A stretch of DNA of 64,000 nt, taken from Arthrobacter sp. OV608. Lineage in GTDB: Bacteria; Actinomycetota; Actinomycetes; Actinomycetales; Micrococcaceae. The DNA is taken from the NCBI GenBank assembly GCA_900110595.1, contig FOEZ01000002.1, positions 248,001 to 312,000 of the forward strand, given 5' to 3'. Under the pieces are notes generated by a model, which was not told the DNA's origin, searched no databases, and worked only from the letters and a program-made list of their open reading frames with translations. Positions 40,085 through 48,751 of this stretch are shown piece after piece; position 1 is the first letter of the stretch, and each line of letters opens with the position of its first letter. A program made the translations under genes and the position numbers.

Positions 40085-41326
40085 TTACACGTCGAAGTCG
40101 ACGGTGACTTCCTTGCTGGTGGGGTGGCTCTGGCAGGTCAGGACGTAGCCCTTGTCCAGCTCATCCTGCTCCAGCGCGTAGTTTTCGTCCATGGTCACGC
40201 TGCCGGTGACCACCTTGGCCCGGCACGTGCCGCACACTCCCCCGGCGCACGCGAACGGCACGTCCGGGCGGACCCGCAGCGCGGCGTTGAGGATGGACTC
40301 GCGGGCGTGGGTGGGGCTGGCCACCTCGCCCTGCAGGCCGTCCAGCTTGAACGTGATCTTGTACGTCTCCTTGGACTCGTCCACCACCACGGGCCGGCCC
40401 GCATGCCCCTCCGGCTTGTCCGGCTTGCCCGAGGTGAACAGCTCGAACCGGATATTCTCCGGCTTCACGCCGCGCTCGGCCAGGGTGTCCCGGCACAGCT
40501 GCACCAGCTCGAACGGCCCGCACAGGAACCACTCGTCCACATCGTCCGCATGGATGGCGGTGCCCAGCAGCTGCTGGAGCTTCTCGGCGTCGATCCTGCC
40601 GCTGAGCAGCGGCGCGATCCGCTGCTCGCGGGACAGCACGTGGTGGATGGCCAGCCGCTGCGGGTACTTGTCCTTCAGGTCCGCCAGCTCCTCCAGGAAC
40701 ATCACGTCCATGGCGGCCTTGTTGGCGTAGATGAGATCGAACCGGCACTGCGGGTTGGCGGCCAGCAGTGTCCGGGCGATGGCGATCACCGGGGTGATCC
40801 CGCTGCCGGCGGCGATGGCCACAAAGTTCGCTTCCCCCTGCCCGGCGACGTCCCCGGCCAGCTCCTCCGGGTTGTTCATGGAGTTCATCCGGTTCTGCTC
40901 CACGGCCTGGCCGTCCTTGCCGTGCCTGGACACAAACGCGCCCATGGGGCTCATCACGTCCAGCGTGTCCCCGGCCTTCAGCTCGGCGTTGGCCCAGGTG
41001 GAGAACAGCCCGCCCAGGTCCTTCTTCACGGCCACGCGGATCTCGCTGCTGCCGTCCGCGAAGCTGCGCGGCTCGGCGCAGATGGAGTAGCTGCGGCGCA
41101 CCTCGTGCAGTTCACCGGTCTCATCCGGGAGCTTGGTGCGCAGGGCCACGTACTGGCCGGGCAGGTAGTCGAACTGGCCGGCCAACTCTTGAGGCACGTG
41201 GAAGGCCACCTCGATGGCGTCCTCGGTGAGCCGGCGCACCTCCTTCACGGCGAGCGTGTGGAAGGACGGACGACGGCGGCCGGTGGCCTGCGCCGATTCG
41301 GCGGCGGTCTGGCGGACAACAGGCAT
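40085..41326 (-). CDS. paaE: Phenylacetyl-CoA epoxidase reductase subunit PaaE
   Basis: 413 aa. FAD-binding domain (DYLPGQYVALRTKL, EVRRSYSICAEPRS), NAD-binding domain (NFVAIAAGSGITPVIAIART, DEWFLCGPFELVQLCRD) and a C-terminal plant-type [2Fe-2S] domain with CAGGVCGTCRAKV and a last cysteine in YVLTCQSHP. It passes electrons from NADPH to the di-iron oxygenase PaaAC. There is an insertion of about 25 residues (HGKDGQAVEQNRMNSMNNPE) relative to shorter homologues. Last gene of the paaABCDE operon. Confidence 0.95.
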   Translation of the reverse strand: MPVVRQTAAESAQATGRRRPSFHTLAVKEVRRLTEDAIEVAFHVPQELAGQFDYLPGQYVALRTKLPDETGELHEVRRSYSICAEPRSFADGSSEIRVAVKKDLGGLFSTWANAELKAGDTLDVMSPMGAFVSRHGKDGQAVEQNRMNSMNNPEELAGDVAGQGEANFVAIAAGSGITPVIAIARTLLAANPQCRFDLIYANKAAMDVMFLEELADLKDKYPQRLAIHHVLSREQRIAPLLSGRIDAEKLQQLLGTAIHADDVDEWFLCGPFELVQLCRDTLAERGVKPENIRFELFTSGKPDKPEGHAGRPVVVDESKETYKITFKLDGLQGEVASPTHARESILNAALRVRPDVPFACAGGVCGTCRAKVVTGSVTMDENYALEQDELDKGYVLTCQSHPTSKEVTVDFDV

Positions 41327-41335
41327 GGGACTTCC

Positions 41336-41872
41336 TTACAGCACTTTGAAGTAGTCGAACGGTTCCTTGCAGTCCTGGCACACATAGAGCGCCTTGCAGG
41401 AGGTGGAGCCGAAGCGGGTGAGCTCTTTGGTGTTCAGGCTGGCGCACTGCGGGCACTTGACCGCCATCGTCAGGCGGATGGGGCCGGCGTGCCTTTGCGC
41501 CGTGGACATGCCCGACGGCGGGGCGATGCCGTACTCCTGCAGCTTCGCCTTGCCTGCCTCGGTCATCCAGTCCGTAGTCCAGGCCGGGGCGAGGACCATG
41601 TTGACCTCGACGTCCTCGTAGCCCTCTTTGGCGAAGGCTGCTTTGAGGTCGTCGCGGATTGCGTCCATGGCCGGGCAGCCCGAGTAGGTGGGGGTGATGG
41701 TGACGGTGACTTTTCCTGTTTCCGTTACCTGCACATTCCTCAGGATGCCCAGGTCCTCGATGGTGAGCACCGGGATCTCCGGATCGCACACGGTGGCGGC
41801 GATATCCCACGCCTTCTGCCGCGGCGTCAGGGTCCGGGTTTCGAAGTCCGAGATGTACATGGCCGCGGTCAC
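41336..41872 (-). CDS. paaD: Phenylacetate degradation protein PaaD (DUF59/MIP18 family)
   Basis: 178 aa from GTG 41872, overlapping the paaC stop as GTGA. Residues about 15-110 are the MIP18/DUF59 fold (AWDIAATVCDPEIPVLTIED, TITPTYSGCPAMDAIRDDLK). The C-terminal zinc-ribbon has paired cysteines (VKCPQCASLNT and ALYVCQDCKEPF). PaaD is required for maturation of the epoxidase, probably iron-sulfur insertion into PaaE. Full length. Confidence 0.94.
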   Translation of the reverse strand: MTAAMYISDFETRTLTPRQKAWDIAATVCDPEIPVLTIEDLGILRNVQVTETGKVTVTITPTYSGCPAMDAIRDDLKAAFAKEGYEDVEVNMVLAPAWTTDWMTEAGKAKLQEYGIAPPSGMSTAQRHAGPIRLTMAVKCPQCASLNTKELTRFGSTSCKALYVCQDCKEPFDYFKVL

Positions 41873-42762
41873 CAGCTTGCTCCGGGATGCTCGCGGGCCA
41901 GCACCTGCATCTCGGCCAGGAGGTAGCCCAGGTGCTCGGAGTGCTTGCCCCTTCTGCCACCACCCGGCGCTGCGGGCACGTCCGGCACCTCGAGCTCGGC
42001 TTCTTGGAGGACGTCGCCGGTGAGCCGGTCGAAGTCCTCGCGCAGGCTGGACGGCGCGACGGCGGCACCCGCCTCGGCGAGGCGCTGCGTCAGGTCATCG
42101 TCCTGGAACAGTTCGTTGACGTACGGCCACATCAGGCGCAGGCCGTGGATCATCCTGGTGCGCGACTCGTCGGTGCCGCCGGCCAGGCGGAGGATCCACT
42201 GGGCGCTGTGGTCCCGGTGGTAGTCCACTTCCTTCACGGCCTTGGCGGCGATGGCGGCCAGTGTTTCATCGCTTGATTCCGTCAGCCGGCGGTACAGCTC
42301 GAACTGGTAGTAGCTCACGATGAACTGGCGGGCGATGGTCACCGCGAAGTCACCGTTGGGCTGCTCGAACAGCTGGACGCTGCGGAACTCGTGCTCGCGG
42401 CGGAAGTAGGCGAGGTCATCCTCACTCTTTTCCCAGGCGCCGCCGGCGTAGCTGAGGAAGCTCCGGGCGTGGCCCAGCTGGTCCAGGGCGATGTTGCCCA
42501 GGGCCACGTCCTCCTCCAGCTCAGGCGCGCGGGAGATCCAGTGGCCCAGGCGCTGGGCGAGGACCAGTGCGTCATCGCCGAGCCGGAGTGCGTACTCGGC
42601 GACGTCTTCGGTAGGTTTGGCCAGGCCGGTGCGGACCTCAAGTGCGATGTCCTCGGGGCGCAGCGCGTTGCCGGGGGTGATGCGGGTGGCGGAGGCGTTC
42701 GAGTCGCCGCCGGCCACTCCGGTGGAGATGTCGCCGTGGCCTGTTGTGGTTTCGGGGCTCAC
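41869..42762 (-). CDS. paaC: Phenylacetyl-CoA epoxidase structural subunit PaaC
   Basis: 297 aa. An N-terminal extension of about 45 Gly/Ser/Thr-rich residues precedes the ferritin-like fold (DVAEYALRLGDDALVLAQRL, ELEEDVALGNIALDQLGHAR, FEQPNGDFAVTIARQFIVSY, EVDYHRDHSAQWILRLAGGT). PaaC pairs with catalytic PaaA and lacks a working di-iron site in known complexes. Near the end is a GGGRRGKHSEHLGYLLAEMQ helix typical of PaaC. Four-base overlaps with paaB and paaD show translational coupling. Confidence 0.94.
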   Translation of the reverse strand: MSPETTTGHGDISTGVAGGDSNASATRITPGNALRPEDIALEVRTGLAKPTEDVAEYALRLGDDALVLAQRLGHWISRAPELEEDVALGNIALDQLGHARSFLSYAGGAWEKSEDDLAYFRREHEFRSVQLFEQPNGDFAVTIARQFIVSYYQFELYRRLTESSDETLAAIAAKAVKEVDYHRDHSAQWILRLAGGTDESRTRMIHGLRLMWPYVNELFQDDDLTQRLAEAGAAVAPSSLREDFDRLTGDVLQEAELEVPDVPAAPGGGRRGKHSEHLGYLLAEMQVLAREHPGASW

Positions 42763-43226
42763 AGGTGCTTTACCCCTTCGCTCTTGGTGTAATACGTGGC
42801 ATGCCGGTAGTCCTTGCCCTGGGGCGACTCGAAGAACGAGCCCTTGGCATCGGGATCACTGGCGGCGATGGCGTCGGCCGGAACCACCCAAATGGAGACG
42901 CCCTCGTTGCGGCGGGTGTAAAGGTCGCGGGCGTTGCGCAAGGCCATGGCGGCGTCGGGTGCGTGCAGGCTGCCGGCGTGCACGTGGCTCAGGCCGCGGC
43001 TCGACCGGACGAAGACCTCCCACAAGCCCCACGCGCCGCGGTCTGCGTGGTTGACGGCGGGCTGGATCGAGGGAACCTGGTTCTCCGAGGCCGGGGTTGT
43101 TGCGGCGGCCTTGGTCTCGGTGGCGGCCGCCTCCGGGGTGGGGGCGCCGGACGGAACCTGCTCCGCGCCGCGGATCACTTCACTGGCCGAACTTGCGGGG
43201 ACTTCCGGGTTGCCGTGGGGGCTCAT
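42759..43226 (-). CDS. paaB: Phenylacetyl-CoA epoxidase subunit PaaB
   Basis: 155 aa, longer than the usual 95-aa PaaB because of an N-terminal Ala/Pro/Thr-rich extension of about 60 residues. The conserved part is [59 protein letters not shown] and [16 protein letters not shown]. PaaB bridges the PaaAC heterodimers. The extension resembles those seen in actinobacterial homologues and is probably disordered. Confidence 0.93.
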   Translation of the reverse strand: MSPHGNPEVPASSASEVIRGAEQVPSGAPTPEAAATETKAAATTPASENQVPSIQPAVNHADRGAWGLWEVFVRSSRGLSHVHAGSLHAPDAAMALRNARDLYTRRNEGVSIWVVPADAIAASDPDAKGSFFESPQGKDYRHATYYTKSEGVKHL

Positions 43227-44227
43227 GCTGCATATTCCTTCGTCGTCATTGACTGCTTTGCCTGCTGTTTTGCTGCGTAAGCGGCGGCTGCCTCGCGGAC
43301 CCAGGCACCGTCGTCGTGCGCTTCCCTCCGGCGCTCAAGGCGCTGGGCGTTGCAGGGGCCGCGGCCGGCGAGGACTTCCTGGAACTCGTGCCAGTCCAGC
43401 GGGCCGTGCTCCCACTTCCTGGTGTCCTCGTTGAAGCGGACCTGGTCGTCAGGGAGGGTGAGGCCCAGGACCCGGACCTGCTCCACCATCATGCCCACGA
43501 AGCGGCTGCGGAGTTCATCGTTGCTGAAGCGCTTGATGTTCCAGGCCATGGACTGCTTGGAGTTGGGCGAATCGTCATCCGGCGGGCCGAACATCATCAG
43601 GGCCGGGGCGTACCAGCGGTTCACGGCGTCCTGGGCCATCTGTTTCTGCTCGGGGGTGCCGTTGGAGAGTTCGAGGAGGATCTCGAAGCCCTGGCGCTGG
43701 TGGAAGGATTCTTCCTTGCAGATGCGCACCATGGCGCGGCCGTAGGGGCCGTAGGAGGCGCGGCACAGTGGGACCTGGTTGCAGATGGCGGCGCCGTCCA
43801 CCAGCCAGCCGATGGCACCCATGTCCGCCCAGGTCAGCGCGGGGTAGTTGAAGATGGACGAGTAGCGGGCCTTGCCGGCGATGAGGTCTTCCATCATCTT
43901 GTCCCTTGTTTGTCCAAGGGTTTCGGCGGCGCTGTAGAGGTAGAGCCCGTGGCCGGCCTCGTCCTGGACCTTGGCCATAAGGATGGCCTTGCGCTTCAGG
44001 CTGGGGGCGCGGGAGATCCAGTTGGCCTCCGGCTGCATGCCGATGATTTCAGAGTGCGCGTGCTGGGAGATCTGGCGAAGCAGCGTCTTGCGGTAGGCCG
44101 CCGGCATCCAGTCCTTGGGCTCGATGCGTGAATCCTCGGCCATGACGCGGTCAAAGTTGGCCTGGCCAGCCGCCTCATCTTCCGGGGATAGCTCAGCTGG
44201 CACTGACTGCAAGTTCTGCGCTGCCAT
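43223..44227 (-). CDS. paaA: Phenylacetyl-CoA epoxidase catalytic subunit PaaA
   Basis: 334 aa. Di-iron ligands sit in [36 protein letters not shown] and [20 protein letters not shown]. Substrate region [20 protein letters not shown] and C-terminus [20 protein letters not shown] match the family. It inserts one oxygen atom into the ring of phenylacetyl-CoA to form the 1,2-epoxide in the aerobic hybrid pathway. First gene of the operon; a PaaR-like site lies 41 bases upstream. Phenylacetate-CoA ligase and PaaZ are not in this window. Confidence 0.96.
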   Translation of the reverse strand: MAAQNLQSVPAELSPEDEAAGQANFDRVMAEDSRIEPKDWMPAAYRKTLLRQISQHAHSEIIGMQPEANWISRAPSLKRKAILMAKVQDEAGHGLYLYSAAETLGQTRDKMMEDLIAGKARYSSIFNYPALTWADMGAIGWLVDGAAICNQVPLCRASYGPYGRAMVRICKEESFHQRQGFEILLELSNGTPEQKQMAQDAVNRWYAPALMMFGPPDDDSPNSKQSMAWNIKRFSNDELRSRFVGMMVEQVRVLGLTLPDDQVRFNEDTRKWEHGPLDWHEFQEVLAGRGPCNAQRLERRREAHDDGAWVREAAAAYAAKQQAKQSMTTKEYAA

Positions 44228-44267
44228 GGTTGCTCCTATGCAAAGACCTTCTGGGACGTGCCGAATT

Positions 44268-44289
44268 ATTTACCGACCGTTCGTTCAGG
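44268..44289. promoter_or_regulatory. PaaR-like TetR operator upstream of paaA
   Basis: The core TTTACCGACCGTTCGTTCAG resembles the actinobacterial PaaR motif, whose defined core is ACCG-NN-CG-NN-CGGT flanked by ACTN/NAGT; I count 13 of 16 defined positions. Position is 41-62 bases upstream of the paaA start, so a TetR-type PaaR repressor released by phenylacetyl-CoA is likely. The regulator gene is not in the window. The rest of the gap 44228-44456 is featureless. Confidence 0.55.
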
Positions 44290-44456
44290 ATATGCGGAAG
44301 CGCAGAAGCCCGTCAAGCGTCACACCAGTTTCACCAGCCCAAGTAGGCAGCGCGAAGGGACGCTCCTATGTCTGCCAGACGGCTGGAAACGGGCGCGGCC
44401 GGGCAGTTACATGCACGCTGGCGCGCGAGCCACGGACCTGGGTTCCGAAATGCTCT

Positions 44457-45269
44457 CTAGCGTCGTACGTCAATGCGGCTCTGGACGACGGCGGCAAGAG
44501 CCTTGAGTACCTGTTGTTCGGAGACAGGAAATTCCCGGGGCTCCTGGTCGATGATGCACAGGCTTCCGATGTTCCAGCCGCGCGGACCGTGTAAGGGAAA
44601 GCCAGCGTAGAAACGGATAAAGGGCTCACCGACCACAAGCGGGTTTGAAGCGAACCGGTCATCGGCGTGCGTGTCGTTGATGACAAGCATCGCATTCCCC
44701 TCGACCGTCCGAGTGCAGAGCGCGATCTCCCGGGGCGTTTCCTCCCGTAAAGGGCCCACCGCTGACTTCAGGAACTGGGTGTCTTTTGCGATGAGCGACA
44801 GGGACGCCGTGCTCACGCCAAAGAATTCCTTAGCGGCGACGACCACCCTGTCATAGATCTCCTCCGCCCCCGAGTCCATCAGACCCGTCTCGTGCAGCGA
44901 CTGCAGCCGTTCCTGCTCTGCCCGCTCAGGGCTGAGCAGAGTCCGTCCGGCGGCTCCCAGCGCCGCCAAAATATCTTCGTCGTCCACCTCTTGAGTATCG
45001 GAGGAATGTCCGGCATTGCCCCGGCTCGTCCCGGTTGCAACTGTCGGGCTACTGCCCTTGTCGAATCCATCGGCCCCCGCGCCGATATCGACGTGATGTT
45101 CAGGCTCCGGCAGGGATAGGGCCCCATGGAGGTAGGCGGACAATTCAAACTCCGAAAACTGACGCCGCCCGAAATAAGCCGGCCAGGCAATTGCGGGGTC
45201 CAGACCAGCAAGAACCATGAGAGCAAGTTCCCGTCGTCGGCGCTCGGCCTCTTCATCCACACTGACCAC
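44457..45269 (-). CDS. GAF-domain sensor protein
   Basis: 270 aa. Residues 15-60 (ALMVLAGLDPAIAWPAYFGR, SEFELSAYLHGALSLPE) form a small domain shared with the 69-aa protein at 45758. Residues 60-110 are a linker. Residues about 115-268 are a GAF domain (RLQSLHETGLMDSGAEEIYD, AKEFFGVSTASLSLIAKDTQ, FIRFYAGFPLHGPRGWNIGS, LCIIDQEPREFPVSEQQVLK). No catalytic output domain is attached, so it may act by protein contact. GAF domains of this type sense small molecules or redox; ligand unknown. Possible control by the imperfect 28-bp palindrome 49 bases upstream. Confidence 0.85.
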   Translation of the reverse strand: MVSVDEEAERRRRELALMVLAGLDPAIAWPAYFGRRQFSEFELSAYLHGALSLPEPEHHVDIGAGADGFDKGSSPTVATGTSRGNAGHSSDTQEVDDEDILAALGAAGRTLLSPERAEQERLQSLHETGLMDSGAEEIYDRVVVAAKEFFGVSTASLSLIAKDTQFLKSAVGPLREETPREIALCTRTVEGNAMLVINDTHADDRFASNPLVVGEPFIRFYAGFPLHGPRGWNIGSLCIIDQEPREFPVSEQQVLKALAAVVQSRIDVRR

Positions 45270-45317
45270 CTCCTAGCCCGGCATCCCTGAGCGGAATTGC
45301 CGTTCGCCGTTACAAGC

Positions 45318-45345
45318 CATATTGATAAGTGTACTTACTAATATG
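45318..45345. promoter_or_regulatory. Imperfect 28-bp palindrome in the 45270-45757 gap
   Basis: Half-sites CATATT-GA-TAAGT-G and its mirror ACTTA...AATATG pair at 11 of 14 positions. This A/T-rich block stands out against the surrounding GC-rich sequence and lies 49-76 bases upstream of the GAF gene start, fitting an operator. The rest of the 488-bp gap has no supported gene. Confidence 0.45.
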
Positions 45346-45757
45346 TTGGGCGAACACCCCGACCGACCGGCAGCGCAAAGGGCTCAATTCCCATCTCCAC
45401 CGCACGTCATCAACGATGTGGTGCCACGCCTGCGTTGGCCGCGGCGCACTGCCCACATTGCTGGCACCCGGACGGCAGCGGAGGCAGGGCTGGCTCCTGA
45501 AGCGTTCCTGAGACCAAGAGCCAGCCCCTTGCGGAGCCCCCGGTGAAGGCTAAAAAGAACCTCTCCCCAGCGAGGTAGAACACCGCTACTGCAGATACTT
45601 CTTTACCTGAGCGCTTTCGACAAGAGCAAAGGCCCGACCAGTTTTGCGAGGAGTCCCTGAGACAGGGTGCACGGGCGACTGTAGAAGCTGATCCTGATTC
45701 GGCCTGGGCTCACTTGATGGTCTTGCCGGATTTGGGGAGCAGAAGCAAGGATTGGTT

Positions 45758-45967
45758 ATGAGGGACGCGCGACTGGCAGCCAGAATTCTGCTCCAGGAGA
45801 GGTCTGTGGCTCTGATCGATGTCTGGATCCTGTACTGGAACAACGGGGGCCGCTGTCATCCCTTCGAGTTCGATGCCATTATTCATGGTGCGCTGCCGGC
45901 CGCCTGGTTTGACACGGAAGCTCTCGGCTTTGCACTGGATGAGCTGATGCTGGGAACCAGCGGCTGA
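45758..45967 (+). CDS. Small protein related to the N-terminal domain of the GAF protein (69 aa)
   Basis: ATG 45758 with GCAAGGATTGGTT upstream; a TTG two codons earlier is possible. MRDARLAARILLQE is followed by ALIDVWILYWNNGGRCHPFE and FDAIIHGALPAAWFDTEALG, ending FALDELMLG. The W-x2-Y...FE-x-A-x-IHG pattern is shared with residues 15-60 of the neighbouring GAF protein (AWPAYFGR...FELSAYLHG), so this is a free-standing copy of that domain. Cytosolic, no membrane segment. Function unknown. Confidence 0.7.
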   Translation: MRDARLAARILLQERSVALIDVWILYWNNGGRCHPFEFDAIIHGALPAAWFDTEALGFALDELMLGTSG

Positions 45968-45995
45968 TCAGACTCCCTGCCGGCGGAGTCTCTGT

Positions 45996-46748
45996 CTAGG
46001 GGGCAGCCGCTGGCCTCCACCCTGGCAGCAGCTCATCCAACCTCACCAGACGTTCCGGGTACAGCGTTCCCTTCTTCAGGGCGTACCGCTGAACTGCTAG
46101 CCACTTGCCCAGCGCGTATTCCTCAGATGATGCAAATGCCCCCATGATTGGAAGCCTGCCGTACGTCTGCAGGTGGCCGACGATTTGTTCCAACCGGCTG
46201 TTCCAACCTTCGGTGTCACCAGAGGGGCGCTGGCGCCAGCCAGGCAACGCGTTGTTCAACTTGGCTAGGCGTTCCTCATGCTGGCGGTCCCGGCTTGCAG
46301 CTTGCCGGTACAGCCAGTTAGCCAGGCTTCGCTCGGCAAAGTCGGGAGACTCGCTCGATGGCCACCTGCCGTGACCGGTCTTGAATTGAACGACACGGGC
46401 AAGCATCTGATCCCAGCCGGGACGCAGCCTGTAGGGCGAGCTCCACCCGGGCAGCGCCCTTTCCAACTTCTCAAACCTTTCCGGCAGGAGTAGCCCGTTC
46501 CGCAAGCTGGCCTTCTGATGCCGGAGCCAGAAGACCAGCACTCGCTCGCCCGGGTCATCGGCGTACTGGGAAGGAAGCCGGTTATGCTCGGTGACAAAGC
46601 GAGCATATGCATAGAGCTGATCGTCCCAACCACGGCGAGGAACCACATCGGGGTCCTGGCCTGAGGCCGCCTCGGATTCCAATTTCTCCACTTCCTGGTT
46701 CCTGCCTTGTCGTGGATGCGTCAGGACTCGTTGCCCGGACGAGTCCAT
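45996..46748 (-). CDS. Protein built of three helicase-associated (HA) repeats
   Basis: 250 aa. Three tandem HA-domain repeats at about residues 40-102, 110-171 and 181-244, each with W-x-5-8, a GR-P or NRLP turn, an E-x4-WL core and an LPGW ending (ERALPGW, NNALPGW, DELLPGW). HA repeats usually follow DEAD/DEAH helicase modules and are thought to bind DNA or RNA; here there is no helicase. It might be a nucleic-acid-binding regulator or a leftover of a mobile-element helicase. Its neighbours are unrelated small genes. Confidence 0.85.
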   Translation of the reverse strand: MDSSGQRVLTHPRQGRNQEVEKLESEAASGQDPDVVPRRGWDDQLYAYARFVTEHNRLPSQYADDPGERVLVFWLRHQKASLRNGLLLPERFEKLERALPGWSSPYRLRPGWDQMLARVVQFKTGHGRWPSSESPDFAERSLANWLYRQAASRDRQHEERLAKLNNALPGWRQRPSGDTEGWNSRLEQIVGHLQTYGRLPIMGAFASSEEYALGKWLAVQRYALKKGTLYPERLVRLDELLPGWRPAAAP

Positions 46749-46864
46749 CTTTTCGAGTTGGCTCGATGTCGTCTAGGCAGCAGGTTGTTCTGCCACTTCC
46801 CCGGCATGGGGGCGGAGGCCATCATTAGAGGTACAGAGCGCTGCGATTTGAATCGGAGGCTGCC

Positions 46865-47035
46865 ATGATCCAGGCCCTGCTGTGCAAGCTGAACATTCGG
46901 CACGAATGGCATCTCGAACATGCCGAAGACGGCGGCGTTTATAGACGCTGTCGCCGATGCGGCAAGGATGACGATCAACGGGGCGAAGGGACACGGGGCG
47001 ACTACAGTGCCTGGGTAGGGCCGACAATAGGGTAA
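46865..47035 (+). CDS. Small zinc-ribbon-like protein (56 aa)
   Basis: ATG 46865 directly behind a GGAGGCTGCC RBS. MIQALLCKLNIRHEWHLEHA then VYRRCRRCGKDDDQ: one early Cys, two His and a C-x2-C knuckle typical of small actinobacterial zinc-ribbon proteins (C-x-W...C-x2-CGK). The C-terminus is glycine-rich. Too small for an enzyme; probably binds nucleic acid or a protein partner. The strong RBS and motif support it as real. Confidence 0.72.
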   Translation: MIQALLCKLNIRHEWHLEHAEDGGVYRRCRRCGKDDDQRGEGTRGDYSAWVGPTIG

Positions 47036-47250
47036 GGCCAACCGTTCCCCACCTACATGGCTTCCCCAGCGGATTGTGGAGTTCTGGCTAGCACTGCTCC
47101 TCGGTGTCTGCAGGAGAGCGTCCTCCATCCTTGCCCACGCTGCAAGGCACTGTACGGGACCCTCCCCCCGGGGCAGGAAGACGCGGCGGGTCTCGTATGT
47201 GTCATGAGCCGCGCAGGGCGTTGCGCGGGCGAATGTGGTACATAGGCAGC

Positions 47251-47625
47251 ATGGAAATTCGTCGGGCGATGCCTGTGATCAAGACAGGCGACCCGGCCCA
47301 GGCCCGGGCGTTTTACGAGGGCTTCCTTGGTTTCCGTGTCGTGATGGACGAAGACGGCATGCTCATGCTCGCATCCACGAGCACGCCAACGACGCAGATC
47401 ATCCTCGCCTTGGAAAGCTCATCTGCGGTCGACCCTGAACTGCTTGGGGTCGACGTGTCAATCGAGGTTGCTGACGTCGACGACGCGCACAAGCGGGCCG
47501 TGACCGACGGGTTGGATATCGTGCGCGAACTGCGGGATGAGCCTTGGGGGATTCGGCGGTTCTTCCTGCGCGACCCGAGTGGCCGCACCATCAATGTTGC
47601 GAGCCACATCGCCCGCCGTCCCTGA
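47251..47625 (+). CDS. VOC-superfamily (glyoxalase/bleomycin resistance-like) protein
   Basis: 124 aa from ATG 47251. Two beta-alpha-beta-beta-beta units: MPVIKTGDPAQARAFYEGFL, GFRVVMDEDGMLMLASTSTP, then VDVSIEVADVDDAHKRAVTD, and RRFFLRDPSGRTINVASHIA. The DPSGR-x-INV segment is the usual end of the fold. The exact metal ligands cannot be placed, so the reaction (lyase, dioxygenase or antibiotic sequestration) is open. Single gene, no clear operon. Confidence 0.87.
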   Translation: MEIRRAMPVIKTGDPAQARAFYEGFLGFRVVMDEDGMLMLASTSTPTTQIILALESSSAVDPELLGVDVSIEVADVDDAHKRAVTDGLDIVRELRDEPWGIRRFFLRDPSGRTINVASHIARRP

Positions 47626-47905
47626 TCAATGTTCCGCCCGGCCCGCCGCTGAGACAGGGCACCACTGAACTCGGCCTTTTTGTTTTTCGAGTCACGCGAC
47701 GGGCAGAACAACTGGCAGCAACACTGCCAGGTTGTCCCAGACCAGCCACGATAAGAGTCACAGTCATTATGAGCCGTCAAAACGACACTTGGCGCTGCCT
47801 ACTTTCCCGAGCTCCGCCCCCTCCCAGACGCGCGCTCACGTCTGGCTGCCTTTTCGGGAACGCCACATCACCTGGGCCCCTTTCCCGGAACGCCCCATCA
47901 CCGAA

Positions 47906-48697
47906 TCAGAGGATGGCGGTCAGCACTCCCCCGTCAGCACGTACTGCGGCTCCGTTCGTCGCAGAGGACAGCGGGCTCGAAAGGTAGACGGCGAGGTTCG
48001 CGATTTCGTCCGGCTCGATGAAGCGCTCGAGCAGAGACGTCCGGTTCTCGGCGATGATCGCAGCCTTCAGATCTTCCATCAATAGTTGCTGCGCCTGGGC
48101 GATGCTGCCCACGGTGCTGGCCACGCCGTCGGAGTAGGTCGGGCCGCCAAGGATGGTGTTGACCGTTACGCCGGTCCCGCGGGTGAGTTTGGCGAGCCCG
48201 TTACTCAATGCGAGCATGCCCGCTTTGGTCACGCCATAGTGCGCCATGTCAGCGGGTATATTTACCCCTGATTCGCTTCCTACGAAGACGATCCGGCCCC
48301 AGCCGGCGCGGAGCATTCCGGGCAGCAGCTCCCGCGACAGCCGGACTCCACTCATCAGGTTGACGTGAAAATAGCGCAACCAGTCCTCATCGGGTATTTC
48401 CGCGAAGGGCTTCAGTTCAAAGAGTCCGACGTTGTTAATGAGGATGTCGACGCCGCCGAGCGACGCGAGCAGCCGCTGCACCTGGGCGGCGTCCGCGAAG
48501 TCCGCCGCCATACCCGCCACCTCTCCGCCGGGCACTTCGGCTTGGAGGTTCTTCACTGCTTGCTTGACCCGGCTTTCGTCGCGGCCGTTGACAACCACGG
48601 CGACACCCTCCCGGAGCAGCGCCTTCGCGATCGAATATCCGATCCCTTGCGTTGAGCCGCTGATGAAGGCGCGTTTGTTTGTCAATTGCATATCCAT
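47906..48697 (-). CDS. Short-chain dehydrogenase/reductase
   Basis: 263 aa classical SDR. Cofactor motif ISGSTQGIGYSIAKALLREG, NNVG in DILINNVGLFELKPF, catalytic Ser in FVGSESGV and Y-x3-K in HYGVTKAGMLALS; ends with ADGGV. An arginine in VVNGRDESRV suggests NADP(H) use. It is divergent from a MarR regulator gene with two palindromes between, so it is probably the regulator's target. Substrate unknown. Confidence 0.92.
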   Translation of the reverse strand: MDMQLTNKRAFISGSTQGIGYSIAKALLREGVAVVVNGRDESRVKQAVKNLQAEVPGGEVAGMAADFADAAQVQRLLASLGGVDILINNVGLFELKPFAEIPDEDWLRYFHVNLMSGVRLSRELLPGMLRAGWGRIVFVGSESGVNIPADMAHYGVTKAGMLALSNGLAKLTRGTGVTVNTILGGPTYSDGVASTVGSIAQAQQLLMEDLKAAIIAENRTSLLERFIEPDEIANLAVYLSSPLSSATNGAAVRADGGVLTAIL

Positions 48698-48716
48698 GGC
48701 GGTAAGAACCTCTCGT

Positions 48717-48740
48717 TTTTACTTGCTCAGGCAAGTAAAA
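48717..48740. promoter_or_regulatory. MarR-type operator 1
   Basis: Perfect palindrome TTTTACTTGC-TCAG-GCAAGTAAAA, 20 bases upstream of the SDR start. Size and symmetry are those of MarR operators. Confidence 0.85.
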
Positions 48741-48751
48741 CTAATGCCAAA

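Noticed and set aside
40124..41926. 600-codon open frame on the plus strand opposite paaE/paaD
   Set aside because: Antisense to two certain genes; its His/Val/Leu-rich composition is the expected mirror of high-GC codon usage and it has no family motif or RBS.
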